From the NCBI GenBank assembly GCA_025602905.1, contig JAHLKI010000051.1, positions 31,408-95,407 of the forward strand: a stretch of 64,000 nucleotides of DNA, read 5' to 3'. The notes beneath the pieces were generated by a model that saw only the letters and a program-made list of their open reading frames with translations, had not been told where the DNA came from and searched no databases. Position numbers and translations under genes: made by a program. Positions 11,091 through 20,578 of this stretch are shown one piece after another. Every line of letters begins with the position of its first letter. Position 1 is the first letter of the stretch. Source of the stretch: Phlyctochytrium arcticum. Its lineage: Eukaryota > Chytridiomycota > Chytridiomycetes > Chytridiales > Chytridiaceae.

Positions 11091-11330
11091 TTAAATGTTG
11101 GATCTTAGGATGGGTCTGGGTACTTGTCCTTTCTTGAACACTACCATTATTTTCCCCATATCTTTGAGCAGGGTAGCGTCGATTACTAAAGCGTTTTCCC
11201 TTGCCCGATCTTCCCGATCTACTGGGTGTAGCAAGTCTTTGCCACTAGATCGGTCTGCAAGAAGTATAGTAAGTATGGATACAGAGAGAAAGGTAATAGT
11301 AAAACTCACACTTCATACCCAATGATCTTG
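11091..11330 (-). CDS. Short unassigned coding fragment upstream of the GCR1_C gene
   Basis: An exon from about 11257 down to 11091 reads SSGKDLLHPVDREDRAREN and LVIDATLLKDMGKIMVVFKK. A likely intron (GTGAGT to TGCAG) separates it from a few upstream codons (VARSLGMKY). It ends at a stop just before the GCR1_C ORF. It may be the N-terminal part of that gene if a further intron removes the stop, or an independent remnant. Confidence 0.35.
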
Positions 11331-11581
11331 CAACACTTTACTTCTTAGATCTCCGGTCCCAAGTTCCAACAAACTTTTTTTCGTCTGGATCTACGGTACG
11401 GTCACCCTGACGGTCACCGCCGTACTGCGCGGTAATTTGGCCCAAAGCTGCCGCCAAGTCTGCCAAGAGAGTGGCCTGCCAATCTCAGGAGCGATCTGCA
11501 GATCAATCTACAAGAAAAGGCGTCACGGAAAAGTCGAGTATCAACTGGCCGCTGTCTCTTCACCACGTCAACAACTTGGCA

Positions 11582-12152
11582 GTTGGTAAACAAGAGCCGC
11601 CCTCCTCGTTTTGAGGACGTTCCCAAATGCGACTGGTCAACCCTCATGACCCAGCTTCTGATCAACACCGTGCGTACCCAGACCCAGACCGGTAATATTA
11701 TTGGAGGATCCCCCAAGAAGCAAGGATGGCAAGCCATGGCGAATGCATTCATCGGCAAATTGAACCAGAGCCAGGTAAAGCAGAAGTGGCAACTGGTACG
11801 TACACTTTGAATTTGCAACTATCCTTTTATTGACTCCATGGTTCCTTTTCAGCTGAAACGCCAATACAAAACAGTCCATGCCATCAAGAGCAACTCGGAA
11901 CTGGGCTGGGACGAAGAAACCAAGAGGCAACTTGTGATGATCGCACATTGGAAGAATACGTTGCGGTAACATTGAAATCTTCTCAAATTCCTCCATCATC
12001 TGGCATTTATGCAGAATTTCATTTAAGGCTCACAAAGATGCCGGCCTGTGGAGGGATCGAACTTTTGAGTGGTATAATGATCTTCTGGCGCGATTCCAAA
12101 CTTACCTCGCGAAGTTCGAGGCGATACTTGGGGAAGAAATATGGCATGTGAT
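11582..12152 (+). CDS. Myb/SANT-like DNA-binding domain protein (fragment)
   Basis: Coding starts after an acceptor (TTGGCAG) at 11581 or further upstream; no certain ATG. The exon runs to about 11800, then 11852-11968, then 12034-12152. The joined protein has the layout of a Myb/SANT-like domain: CDWSTLMTQLL, GWQAMANAF, VKQKWQLLKRQYKTVHAI, SELGWDEETK, followed by WKNTLRAHKDAGLWRDRTFEWYN-type residues. Such domains occur in plant and fungal transposase accessory proteins and in effector-rich regions. It ends at TGA in frame, but other frames stay open beyond, so the 3' end may be broken. A DNA-binding role is inference from the fold. Confidence 0.5.
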
Positions 12153-12613
12153 GAGGTCCTGACTGACAAGCTCAAGGCTGGGTCGGTAGATGAGTGGGCC
12201 GGAACCGTGCGCAACAACGTTACCTTAATGAGGGTATGGGGACGGGTATGCTCCCAACGGTAATAGCTTGACCGTCAACAACCATGAACACTTCCTGCTT
12301 CATACCAGCGGGATTGAACTAAGGGAATGGTTTCCAAATCGGCAGTCAGCTATCGATTCGTTCTGCTAGGACTGTTGCAATTGCAAATCAAAATCCCCAT
12401 CTCCCAGCTTGCTGAAAAGGCGGATGTTGGTGGGACACAAGGGGTGATCTCCTTGTTTGTGGAGAGGCTCGAGGTCAAGGCCTGCTGATTGAAGTTTGCT
12501 ACAATACAATCAGTGGGCCCACAGTTAAGTCTCCGAATACTGTACTTTCTGGTTCTTGATGTAAGTATTATTCTCGACGCTCCCTGTTTTGAGTTCTAAA
12601 TCCTTTTTGGCAG

Positions 12614-13516
12614 CAAAATCTAGAATGTGCGGCACGGGCTGGACGCTGGCCCGACCTACAGAACATGGACCTCTTGAACCTGATCAAGATGACCCTTATC
12701 TGCAACGATCGCATCCCCCACACCCCTCAAACAACATTTGCGCTTGCGGTCCTCCAAAAAGTGCGAAGTCTGCCAACTGCTCGTTCCATCAGAGTTGCAG
12801 ATGGGGAAAAATTTGAAGTTTCAGATTGGAACGCCTCTAACTTCATCTTCCGACCTGCCGCAGCCCCTGTCCAAAACACCGCCCCACCTCCACCTGCCAA
12901 CCAGCCCAGTGTAAAACACTTCTGGACTACAGCCATCCCGCCAGCTGCTTCCCACTCACCGCGCAAGCGAACCACTACCCAACAATTCCTCAATTTCCTG
13001 GACTTGCAACCGGAGGACATCACGCGACAGACCATGAATGGCAACGAGCATAGCCTGCTGCTGCATCTGCAATTTCAGCTGAACCTGCCGCGCGAAGGCA
13101 ATGATGATACCATGCAGAGCTATCCGCTCTTCTTGACCCTTCTTTCTAATGCAGCAGTGGCAGGCCTAGGCCCTGATGCCAGAAAATTGAGTATCGGATA
13201 CAAGCCGTTCCCGACAATCGACAAAAAATGGGTCACGGAATTGCGGACGAAGCTGCAGGACCCTTCCACCCCGGATGACGTGAAGTTGAAAGTTCAATTC
13301 AGATCCTTAGACACAATCGAGACCATTGTGACGGACACATTGACCTCCTTCGAGACCTCTTTTACCGAACAAGTGTTTGACGCTCTGTACTCCATGGACA
13401 TGACCTTTAAAAAAAAGCGCTTCCACTACTTGCTCAATCTGGCTTCTCTTCTTATTGCAGACTTCAGACCACGCACAGAAGAAGCCAATACTCTAAAATC
13501 CCACTTTTCGACATGA
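12614..13516 (+). CDS. Hypothetical protein, about 300 aa, 5' end unclear
   Basis: An open frame follows an acceptor (TTTTTGGCAG) at 12613 and runs to TGA 13516. The first ATG is 12665. It has a helical N-terminal part, a Pro/Ala-rich linker (near 12850-12960), then a mostly helical C-terminal 180 residues. I recognise no family. It lies directly downstream of the Myb/SANT-like exons on the same strand and may be their 3' part. A further open stretch at 13535-13795 in the same frame (ending ALFALERLELQ) could be another exon or the continuation past a nonsense codon. Confidence 0.45.
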   Translation, partial: QNLECAARAGRWPDLQNMDLLNLIKMTLICNDRIPHTPQTTFALAVLQKVRSLPTARSIRVADGEKFEVSDWNASNFIFRPAAAPVQNTAPPPPANQPSVKHFWTTAIPPAASHSPRKRTTTQQFLNFLDLQPEDITRQTMNGNEHSLLLHLQFQLNLPREGNDDTMQSYPLFLTLLSNAAVAGLGPDARKLSIGYKPFPTIDKKWVTELRTKLQDPSTPDDVKLKVQFRSLDTIETIVTDTLTSFETSFTEQVFDALYSMDMTFKKKRFHYLLNLASLLIADFRPRTEEANTLKSHFST

Positions 13517-14035
13517 TATCCCCAGACAGGTTGTGTGCACATCCTTACACCACAGTCTGCGCATCTTTGGTACCGTCGCTACCGGTTTTATCGCATCTGC
13601 CGCTCCAATCGCCTTTACCACCTCGAACCACCCGGCAAAGCGATCTTGGCGCTCAGGATTGCAGCTATAAAGGGTGCCGTTTGGCGGGCACCAGAACTAT
13701 TCTCAGAAGACTGGTCCCAACGCTTTCCCAAAGCAGTTTTACCCTCCAGTTACATGGATGCCCTTTTCGCGTTGGAGAGACTGGAACTGCAGTGACGTGT
13801 GCATACTGAAAGGATTGCGGAAGTATGCAAGCGCGAGAAGAAGCTCTAAAGAATCATACAAGAATCAAACATGATTGAGTTGCTATTTCTCAAAGGCTTT
13901 AATGCTGGTTTGTGACGCTCTTCTGTTTGTTTATCTTTCGCTCATGTACTTATTGTATTGTATCTAATAAAACTAAAGTATCTCTTGACTATTCTCACTA
14001 TCCGTCATGACTTCAACAGCTGCTGACCTTACCAA

Positions 14036-15433
14036 TTACATCCATCTATTTGGGTAAAGCCATTTGGAATAGTGGCGTTTGGCTAAAGGAGAAGAAAAGG
14101 CAACATGGCCGGTTGCAAGTTCAACCAATACTCCGGCTTCCACCAGTATATTGAGGTGGGCCTCGGCCGATACATCTAGAGCCGGTTTTTGTACGCCCTC
14201 CGGCAAATGAAGAAAACATTGCACTAGAAACGCTTCCAAGGCTTCATTCACCGGAGGTATGTGATTCCCTCCAAAGCACCGATCCAGCGCCCCTGTAAGA
14301 TTTTGTGAAAAAAAGCTCTGCAGTAGTTTCGTTTCCGACGGCAGCTGTCCGTGGTTCCGGCCGCATCCTGCTAAAGCATCGATCGAACCCCGGAGCGCAC
14401 CAATTAGTCCGTTGCACGCATTAATGATGACTTGCTCAAGTATGACAGACTGTCTGTCAACGCGGAGACCAACAGGTGCGGGTGCTCTGAGCAAAAGGCG
14501 TGCCTCATCGAATGAAAGTCGAAAATCGTCCGGCCCAATCCGGCTATACGAGCGAAGCTCAGGAGGAATCAATTGCGAATTTTCCCGGAGGTTTGTTGCT
14601 GATATCACCACTTTCGCACCCATGCTCTGAGACATCTGCCTTTCAAAGAGAGCTGTCCACGATTGAGAATCTCTGTACTGTGCTTGAGCATCATCCATCC
14701 AAATAATACAGGGGTTGTTGGGGCCGAACGAATGCTCACGGTTGTTGGAGTCGATAACTTTGTTTTGAGCCAAATTCTTGAGAAAGTTTTGGAAATCAAA
14801 TGTTCCCCACAAACACGAAACGTAAATGCAGTTTGACATTCGTCGCGAAAGCAAGTGAAAAAGGGACTTCTTGCCCGCACGGACTTGCGAGAATACGGGC
14901 ACAATATCATAATACTTGAGAAGACCACAAAGCTTATCCACCAATTCAACACGAGGAAGAAAGGGTTCCGGTTGCGGTGAAATGGTGGGGGTTGCTGCTT
15001 CCGGTTGCGGTGAAATAGTTGGGGTTTCTGTAATATGTATGAGTTAAAATTATGACATATAAGCAAGCGGCATTGGCTCTCCTTTGCCCGGTACTGCCAG
15101 ACACTTACCACTCGTCGCTGCCAAGACATGCTCCCGCACTACAATCATCAGGGGGGCCTCGCGGGTTGTCTGTAACGTCCCTACCGTCTTGCCTACACCT
15201 AAAGCGCACTTGGCAATAACGTCTGCCTTGCTTGCATAGACGAGCAGACGTTTGGGGGAAACGGCATCAAGACGCTTGGGCGACTGCTTCTTCACTGCCA
15301 ATTTCAGGTCCGTAATATCCGCATTGATATCGAGATTAACATCAGCAACTGATACTCCCGGGACGGCATCGCCACTCGCATCAACAAGTTGGTACCAGAC
15401 TTTTTCCGTGATGGGAGTAGCCAATTCTGCCAT
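14036..15433 (-). CDS. Crinkler (CRN)-type effector: ubiquitin-like header plus NTPase-like domain
   Basis: Two exons, 15433-15109 and 15027-14036, give 438 aa. The N-terminal header (residues about 8-80) starts VWYQLVDASGDAVPG and ends with LLVYASKADV, the form of the Crinkler N-terminal ubiquitin-like domain that carries the LxLFLAK-like region in oomycetes. The intron falls exactly in the hinge, which is a tandem repeat (TPTISPQPE twice). The body looks like the CRN P-loop NTPase: VFSQVRAGKKSL sits at the Walker A position but departs from GxxxxGK[ST], while IIWMDDAQ fits Walker B. I saw no nuclease or kinase tail. In the family, CRN proteins act in host cells or in conflict with other organisms; here that is inference. 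No classical signal peptide is visible. Confidence 0.75.
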
Positions 15434-15586
15434 TTCTGAAGGATGCCAAGCCAACTTTCCCACCCAAGTCCGTTTGTCACGTTTTGGCAGGTGGCTTATG
15501 TTGAGGCTTGTCTGTGGCTTGCGTCTGAGACTCTGGATCACTCCGATTCAGCAATTCCAACATTTTCAACATCAACAAATACAAGG
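15434..15586. promoter_or_regulatory. Shared bidirectional promoter region
   Basis: Only 153 bp separate the Crinkler ATG (minus) from the LETM1-domain ATG (plus), so both must be driven from within or overlapping this interval. No clear TATA box on either strand. Confidence 0.5.
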
Positions 15587-17042
15587 ATGAGCAACCTCGG
15601 GATACGGGCAGTGTGCTTGGCACAAAGGTCAATGTGCCAAACTGGTGCATGGACAAGAATTCCGGCGGGATCGTATTCCTTGCCAATACACACTCTCGGA
15701 TCTACCAGGTCAGTTTTCCTGACTGAGAGAGGGTTTAAGAACGGGTAACCAACCTGCCCCGCAGTGCAAGAACACTCACATCGTCAACCAAACCATCATC
15801 ACCCGACACGCCAAACACCCCTGACTCATCTGCCACCTCTCTGAAACTGCAACCTGCTCCCCCAAAGTTGGAACCACCAAAAGATCTCGCGGGCAAGCTC
15901 CGCAACTATGTGCAACAGGGCAAGCAGATGATGCGCCAGTTCTGGGAAGGCTCGAAAGAGTATGTCAAGGAAACCAAGCAGGCCAAGGAACTCAAGCGGA
16001 GAAAGACTGTGGATGGATATGAGTGGACTCGGCAAGAGTACTTTTTGGTATGGAACACGTCATGGTGGTAGACGGGAATCCCAGGCTTATGACTGGACAT
16101 GCAGGTTAAAAGGAACGATCAAGATTTTTGGCGGGCATTGCCCTTTATGTTTTGCGTTGTGTTTTTGGGCGAGGCTATACCCTTTCTTTTAATTCGTGGA
16201 ATTGTTCCTAGCACATGCATGACGGTCGAACAGCTGGTAAGTTCCACTCGATACACTCTACCCCTGTCTTCAAACTTACAAGAAGACATCAGGAAAAGCG
16301 CTGGCGACGCTTGCACGAAGCCCGGGTCAAGATCTCGGCGAATGCCATTCAGAGCGTCAATGATGGGGAAGCGGTGGGTGTGACCAACGTGCGTGTTATA
16401 TCATACTTTGCACCCTCTTCCCTTACAAAATTTTGTTAACTTCTCACTGACGCTCTTGGGTTTCTTTACAGGTGCAGGCACCTGCCTTTCTCTCGGACGA
16501 TTTCGTCATACATCTGGCATACACGCAACCTCAATACTTTCACCTTGAAAACCTGAGTTTTGCACAGCTTCGCGAGTACAACAAATTTCTCGGCATTTGG
16601 CGAACAGGGCCCGCGCCCTACTTGCGCCGAGTGCTCCGGAAGCATATAGAATACGTCAAAGGGGACGACCTTCTGTTGCAAAAGGAGGGCCTGGACAAAC
16701 TCACCACTATTGAGTTAAAGTGGGCTATGGAAGCTCGCGGACTGTAAGTCGCCTTTCTCTATTCCAATGTTTTTCCTTCTAAGTTCGTAATCAAACAGCC
16801 CATCTACGGATGCTACGCCTGCGCAGATGCGAAAGGATTTGGCTGCATGGCTAAAGTTGCATTTGAACGACGATCCCGCCGTTCCGTTCCCCCTTGTCTT
16901 CTTTACTGCTATTCTCCGCACCGGACTCCATGGAGCGATGCAGCAAGAGACTGGGACACCAGCAACGTTGAGTGCTTCAAGTGACCGTGCTGTTTTGGCT
17001 GCAGACGGCGAGAAAGTTGCGGCCGTATCAGGAGGTGCCTAG
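15587..17042 (+). CDS. LETM1-domain mitochondrial inner-membrane protein
   Basis: Six exons (15587-15708, 15765-16047, 16105-16236, 16293-16388, 16472-16743, 16799-17042) join to 382 aa. The N-terminus is Arg/Ser-rich without acidic residues, as for a mitochondrial presequence. A segment around residue 145-165 (ALPFMFCVVFLGEAIPFLLI) is the conserved membrane helix of the family. The C-terminal half carries the ribosome-binding-like LETM1 domain, with LENLSFAQLREYNKFLGI, LLLQKEGLDKLTTIEL and LRxxLxxWLxLHL-type residues. Known relatives (LETM1, yeast Mdm38 and Ylh47) act in K+/H+ or Ca2+ handling and in translation at the inner membrane. The protein is short for LETM1 itself (about 740 aa in human) and closer in length to Ylh47 or LETMD1. 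Confidence 0.88.
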
Positions 17043-17273
17043 AATGGGTTTTGGTACTCTGTGCGAACTGATCTCACTATATGTAAATTACATCACATAT
17101 TTAAGCATAGAAGGGGATGGAACAGCCTATTTACAGTTTCAACTAGCTTTACGTAACAACTCGTTGTACTTGGCAATGTGTGCGGAATGGGTGTGTCAGA
17201 ACAAATATTTCACAAAGAAGAGAAGCCCCACTGCCATTGGCGCTCTCTCACGTGCGGAAATAATTTGGTGGTA

Positions 17274-18128
17274 CTAGTCTTCATCTTCCAAGGATTTGCG
17301 AACCAATCGCTGAACTTTCCGTTTAAACTCTTTGGGATTCTCACGCATTTGTTTCTATCAAGAAAAACTGTCAGTCGGCCATAGCTACGATTTTCCACAC
17401 ATCAACATAATCCTACCGCTGCGTCGATGTTGGCGGGTGATTCGTCGTTCGGGCTTGACAGCATACTTATGACTGAGATGACAATGGACTCTACAGTGTG
17501 GACCGGCGACCACCGCTCGTTGGCAGTTTCGTAGCCCCACTTATCATCCCCTACAGACGCGTATTAGGAGAATGTCATGGGTAGAGTAACAAAAGTCCCA
17601 TACCTGGCGGGTGCAAAATTGATATGCAAACCTCGCCACTGTCGTAGACATTAGGGTGCCAAATATCCGTCAGAAACTTCATTTTTGGGGGCATTTGAGG
17701 GTAGTTGGTGGGAAAGGACAGCCGGGCTTTGAAGAAGCCCCCTTCACTATACAGCAGGTGTCAGTGGGATACTCGAAAGGGTTGTTCCCCTCTGATTCAA
17801 CATACAACAAAGTTCCTTCTGGTCCGACAATCATGACATCCCTGCAATCCGCAGTCGGGCTGGTTAGAGGTGCACCTATGCTGGGTAACAGACGGCAAAC
17901 GCACCACTCATAAATATTGTCCTCCGCAAGACCTGCCGAGAAACCTTCTACTGGACGCTTGAGAAGCTCTGTTTGGGAGAGAGGGGACAGGCGTGAGAAT
18001 GACGATTTCAACTGGGGATTTGGACAGAGCCATGGTACATAATGACACGGTGGGAGGGAGTTGGGAGAAAACGCACCTTTCAACTGTCGCTGTAAAAGCA
18101 GCGCCGACTGAGTCTCTGGGGCTGCCAT
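17274..18128 (-). CDS. UBE2G1: Ubiquitin-conjugating enzyme E2, UBE2G1 type
   Basis: Six exons (18128-18077, 17968-17905, 17841-17806, 17746-17604, 17550-17417, 17354-17274) give 169 aa, almost exactly the length of human UBE2G1. The protein begins [20 protein letters not shown], includes [10 protein letters not shown], the HPN motif in WHPNV, and the active-site cysteine in GEVCISILH. The acidic-loop region [10 protein letters not shown] and the ending [12 protein letters not shown] match UBE2G1 rather than UBE2G2. It accepts ubiquitin from E1 and passes it on with an E3; members of this class work in ER-linked and cytosolic degradation. The genome segment also encodes a HERP-like protein, which may share that pathway. 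Confidence 0.93.
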
Positions 18129-18169
18129 TGCGTTACTGAACAATTTGCCAAAAGAATTTTGTTTGCCGA

Positions 18170-18305
18170 GATTGGGAAAAGACGTCTCTGTCTCGACTCT
18201 CGAGAACGCAATTAATATGTCTCGAAAGAGCGAAATGAGACGCGTCCCTGAGACATGAGACGTGCCAGAGACGTGCTGGAGACCGGGGAGACCTGAGACA
18301 CCTGT
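18170..18305. repeat. Cluster of GAGAC/GTCTC words
   Basis: Upstream of the E2 gene the 5-mer GAGAC or its complement GTCTC occurs about ten times within 135 bp, on both strands. Spacing is irregular. It may be a transcription-factor binding cluster or a degenerate repeat. Confidence 0.45.
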
Positions 18306-18389
18306 CAAATTTTGACACCGCTGTCATCCGCACCCCCTGTCCCGCCGTTCATATAAGCGTCGACCTCCACACCGCCCAAAATACCGCCA

Positions 18390-18999
18390 ATGTCTGGGAT
18401 GAATGTTCTTCAACGTGCCCGAGCTATTGGAATAGTTCCACGCGCGCGCGAGTGCGGTGGATCAAGACCTTCGCCACTTTGGGAAGCGATCCCCACCGAA
18501 GACGAATACGCAGAGTTGGAAGACCACGAGAAGTTGTTGGTCGAAGAACCATGGTCTGTCCTGCCGCCCCGGCCGGTAGAGAGTCAAGAGGGCCTCGCCT
18601 ACGATGTCGTCGTGCAACCACTCGACTACCTTCAAGCCTATTGCCGCCTCGCTGCCCTATACGAACAGTACGACTATCCCGTCTTCACTGCGATACCACT
18701 ACGCAAGACGCACATTCAGTCGTATGTTCGTATCGACACCAAGATTCCGTGTTCTTCATGTCCTGGGAATGAGCGCGAGACAAATAGGAAGTGAGTTGCC
18801 CCGACAAGTCCAAGCAAGCTACGTCGAGCACCACTTGGACCAAGTGCGCGCGGCCGCGAATGTCGTGGTGATTGACCCCAATAAAAGAGACTTGCTCTTT
18901 TGCCGGGATCATCTTCACGACACCACGATGCGATACACGGCGAATCAGCGCGCCCACAAGACCAAGACGAGGGCGACGAGGAAGCATCTGCGGTATTGA
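18390..18999 (+). pseudogene. Fanzor (eukaryotic TnpB-like) relic, internally deleted and frameshifted
   Basis: From ATG 18390 the first frame holds, at residues 102-118, IPLRKTHIQSYVRIDTK, the conserved PLR...IDT block of Fanzor proteins. That frame stops at 18794. The next frame (stop at 18999) then shows VVVIDPNKRDLLF followed by RYTANQRAHKTKTR, the RuvC-I-like DPGKxDL block and the YTxNQR block. In intact members well over 100 residues, including a TDG motif, lie between these blocks; here they are about 60 residues apart. The later RuvC motifs and the zinc ribbon were not found. Intact Fanzors are RNA-guided nucleases linked to transposons, and one characterised member comes from the chytrid Spizellomyces. 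This copy cannot be functional as read. Confidence 0.6.
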
Positions 19000-20578
19000 T
19001 CGACCTCGAGCGTACGCAGTTTCAAGGTCTGCGGAATGGCCGACGGCGCATCCCCACCAACGACATAATTACATATTCCAGCGGGCTCTGGATCGCCCAT
19101 GTCACCGGAGACGTGGTGTGGGGGGACGACAGACCACAGCGCGATGCAGGGGCACGGCTCGTCGGCCGCAACACCCGACGGAAGCCCCCATCTTTGTTGT
19201 ACAAGGGGCCTTTTCCGAGGAAGATCTTGCGTTAGCTGTGGGGAAGCCATTGTGATGGACCGTCATCCGGCTTGCAAGTACAGTATGATATCTGGGTGAA
19301 GTTCTTTGAGCCTGATTTTTGGTCCTCAACTGCTCCTCCGTACATTGGAGACTAAATCAGTAAATGCGACGCCCTAGCATCAATGTTATAGGAGAAAACA
19401 TTGGTTTTACGGTTGATCATCCCCCGTGACAGCCATTAGTCCTTGCCCCCCTATGAAAACAGTATCAGAGGTCTCCTGGGTTCATCCATCTTGTCCTGTT
19501 GCTCCCAAAGGTACTTCTGTATTTCGACTTATCATTTTATCTTGTGCCTTTCGTTGAGATTTCCCACGGCTTCCCAGAACTCAGCTGCTGATTTCAACCA
19601 ATTCGACTCAGAAGTTCATAAGCCCAAGGTGTGTGGCTACAATGAATTGCAGCCATTTCAGTGCGCGGCCTTAGTCAAAAGTAACCACAGAACTGGTTCC
19701 CATCATAGCTCGCTACCCAGACAGAAATTCAAAATTCTGTCTAAGGATCTTCATCGTCTTGATGAGAGCTCGCTGCTCACTTTTTAGCTTGAAATTTCAA
19801 CAGAAACTGACATCGTTAACGATAATACATGCTTTTACTAATTGAGAGAGCAGGTGTACAAAACGCGACGAAAACATTTACTAGTAAAATGGCTAATGCT
19901 GGAGTCCACCCTTAACGGATGTGAATCAATAAAATCAAAGGCGTCGGATTTTTCAATGACATTATCGGGACAAACCTATATCAGATCAAGTCGACAGTTC
20001 TGGCACCCGCATGTAGTTTCGACTGTCAGAACGTTATTTTTCTGCACCCACCTGATGTTATCCTGGCAGAAAGTCTTCGAAGTGGAGTGTAGACGGTCTC
20101 TTTACTTCAAAAAGACCAAGTTATCAACATGATTCACTGCGTTCGCTAAAGCGTTTCTTGTGTTAGGTTTCAGGATTTGAGGGGCGCAACTGCCAACATG
20201 ATTTACTGCGCTCGCTCAAGCCATTTCTTCTGTGTGTTTCAGAGTTTGATGTTTGGAAAAAAACATCCCTCGACATTCGCACGCATTACGAGTGTGGTCT
20301 TCAGGAGTCTTAGATCAGCCATGCATCCGGTAGATGCTTATACGGAGTGCAGACTTCCACAAACATGATTGCGCTCGCTAAAGCTGTCGCCGTCCGGGAT
20401 TTTGGAACAGCAGCCTTTCACAAACATGATTGCGCTCGCTCAAGCTGTCGTCGTCCCGGTTTTGAAAAGGGATTGCGTTATGGCACACCAGACATCTAGA
20501 TCGAAAAAGTTTATAAAGCCATGATGTGCCAACTTCTCCCTGCACGCGGACATCTGGCCTCCCACCTTCCAATTAGTC
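19000..20578. other. Non-coding stretch with repeats downstream of the Fanzor relic
   Basis: Several short ORFs overlap at 19000-19300 in different frames, possibly the decayed 3' part of the Fanzor element, but no motif supports any of them. The rest has no gene I can support. It contains four copies of a short direct repeat (20125-20460). Confidence 0.5.
20125..20460 (+). repeat. Four dispersed copies of an ATGATT-GCGCTCGCT repeat
   Basis: Copies start near 20125, 20194, 20360 and 20420. Each has CAAACATGATT or CAACATGATT, an optional CACT/TACT, then GCGCTCGCT (GCGTTCGCT in one) and AAAGC or CAAGC, followed in the last two by TGTCG. The flanks also match in pairs: the first two share a TTTCTT...GTTTCAG tail, the last two a GTCC(C)GG tail. 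This suggests two rounds of duplication. Confidence 0.7.

Noticed and set aside
12727..13044. Minus-strand 105-aa ORF inside the hypothetical plus gene
   Set aside because: No motif; caused by the Pro/Ala-rich codons on the other strand.
10535..15433. A complete DNA transposon spanning the island
   Set aside because: I found no terminal inverted repeats, target-site duplication, transposase or recombinase by eye.
19000..19330. Continuation of the Fanzor gene with RuvC-II/III and zinc ribbon
   Set aside because: Several overlapping frames are open but none shows the expected acidic residues or a CxxC pair in register.
20125..20460. CRISPR-like array
   Set aside because: Spacing is irregular (about 70, 165 and 60 bp), flanks are shared in pairs, and the genome is eukaryotic.
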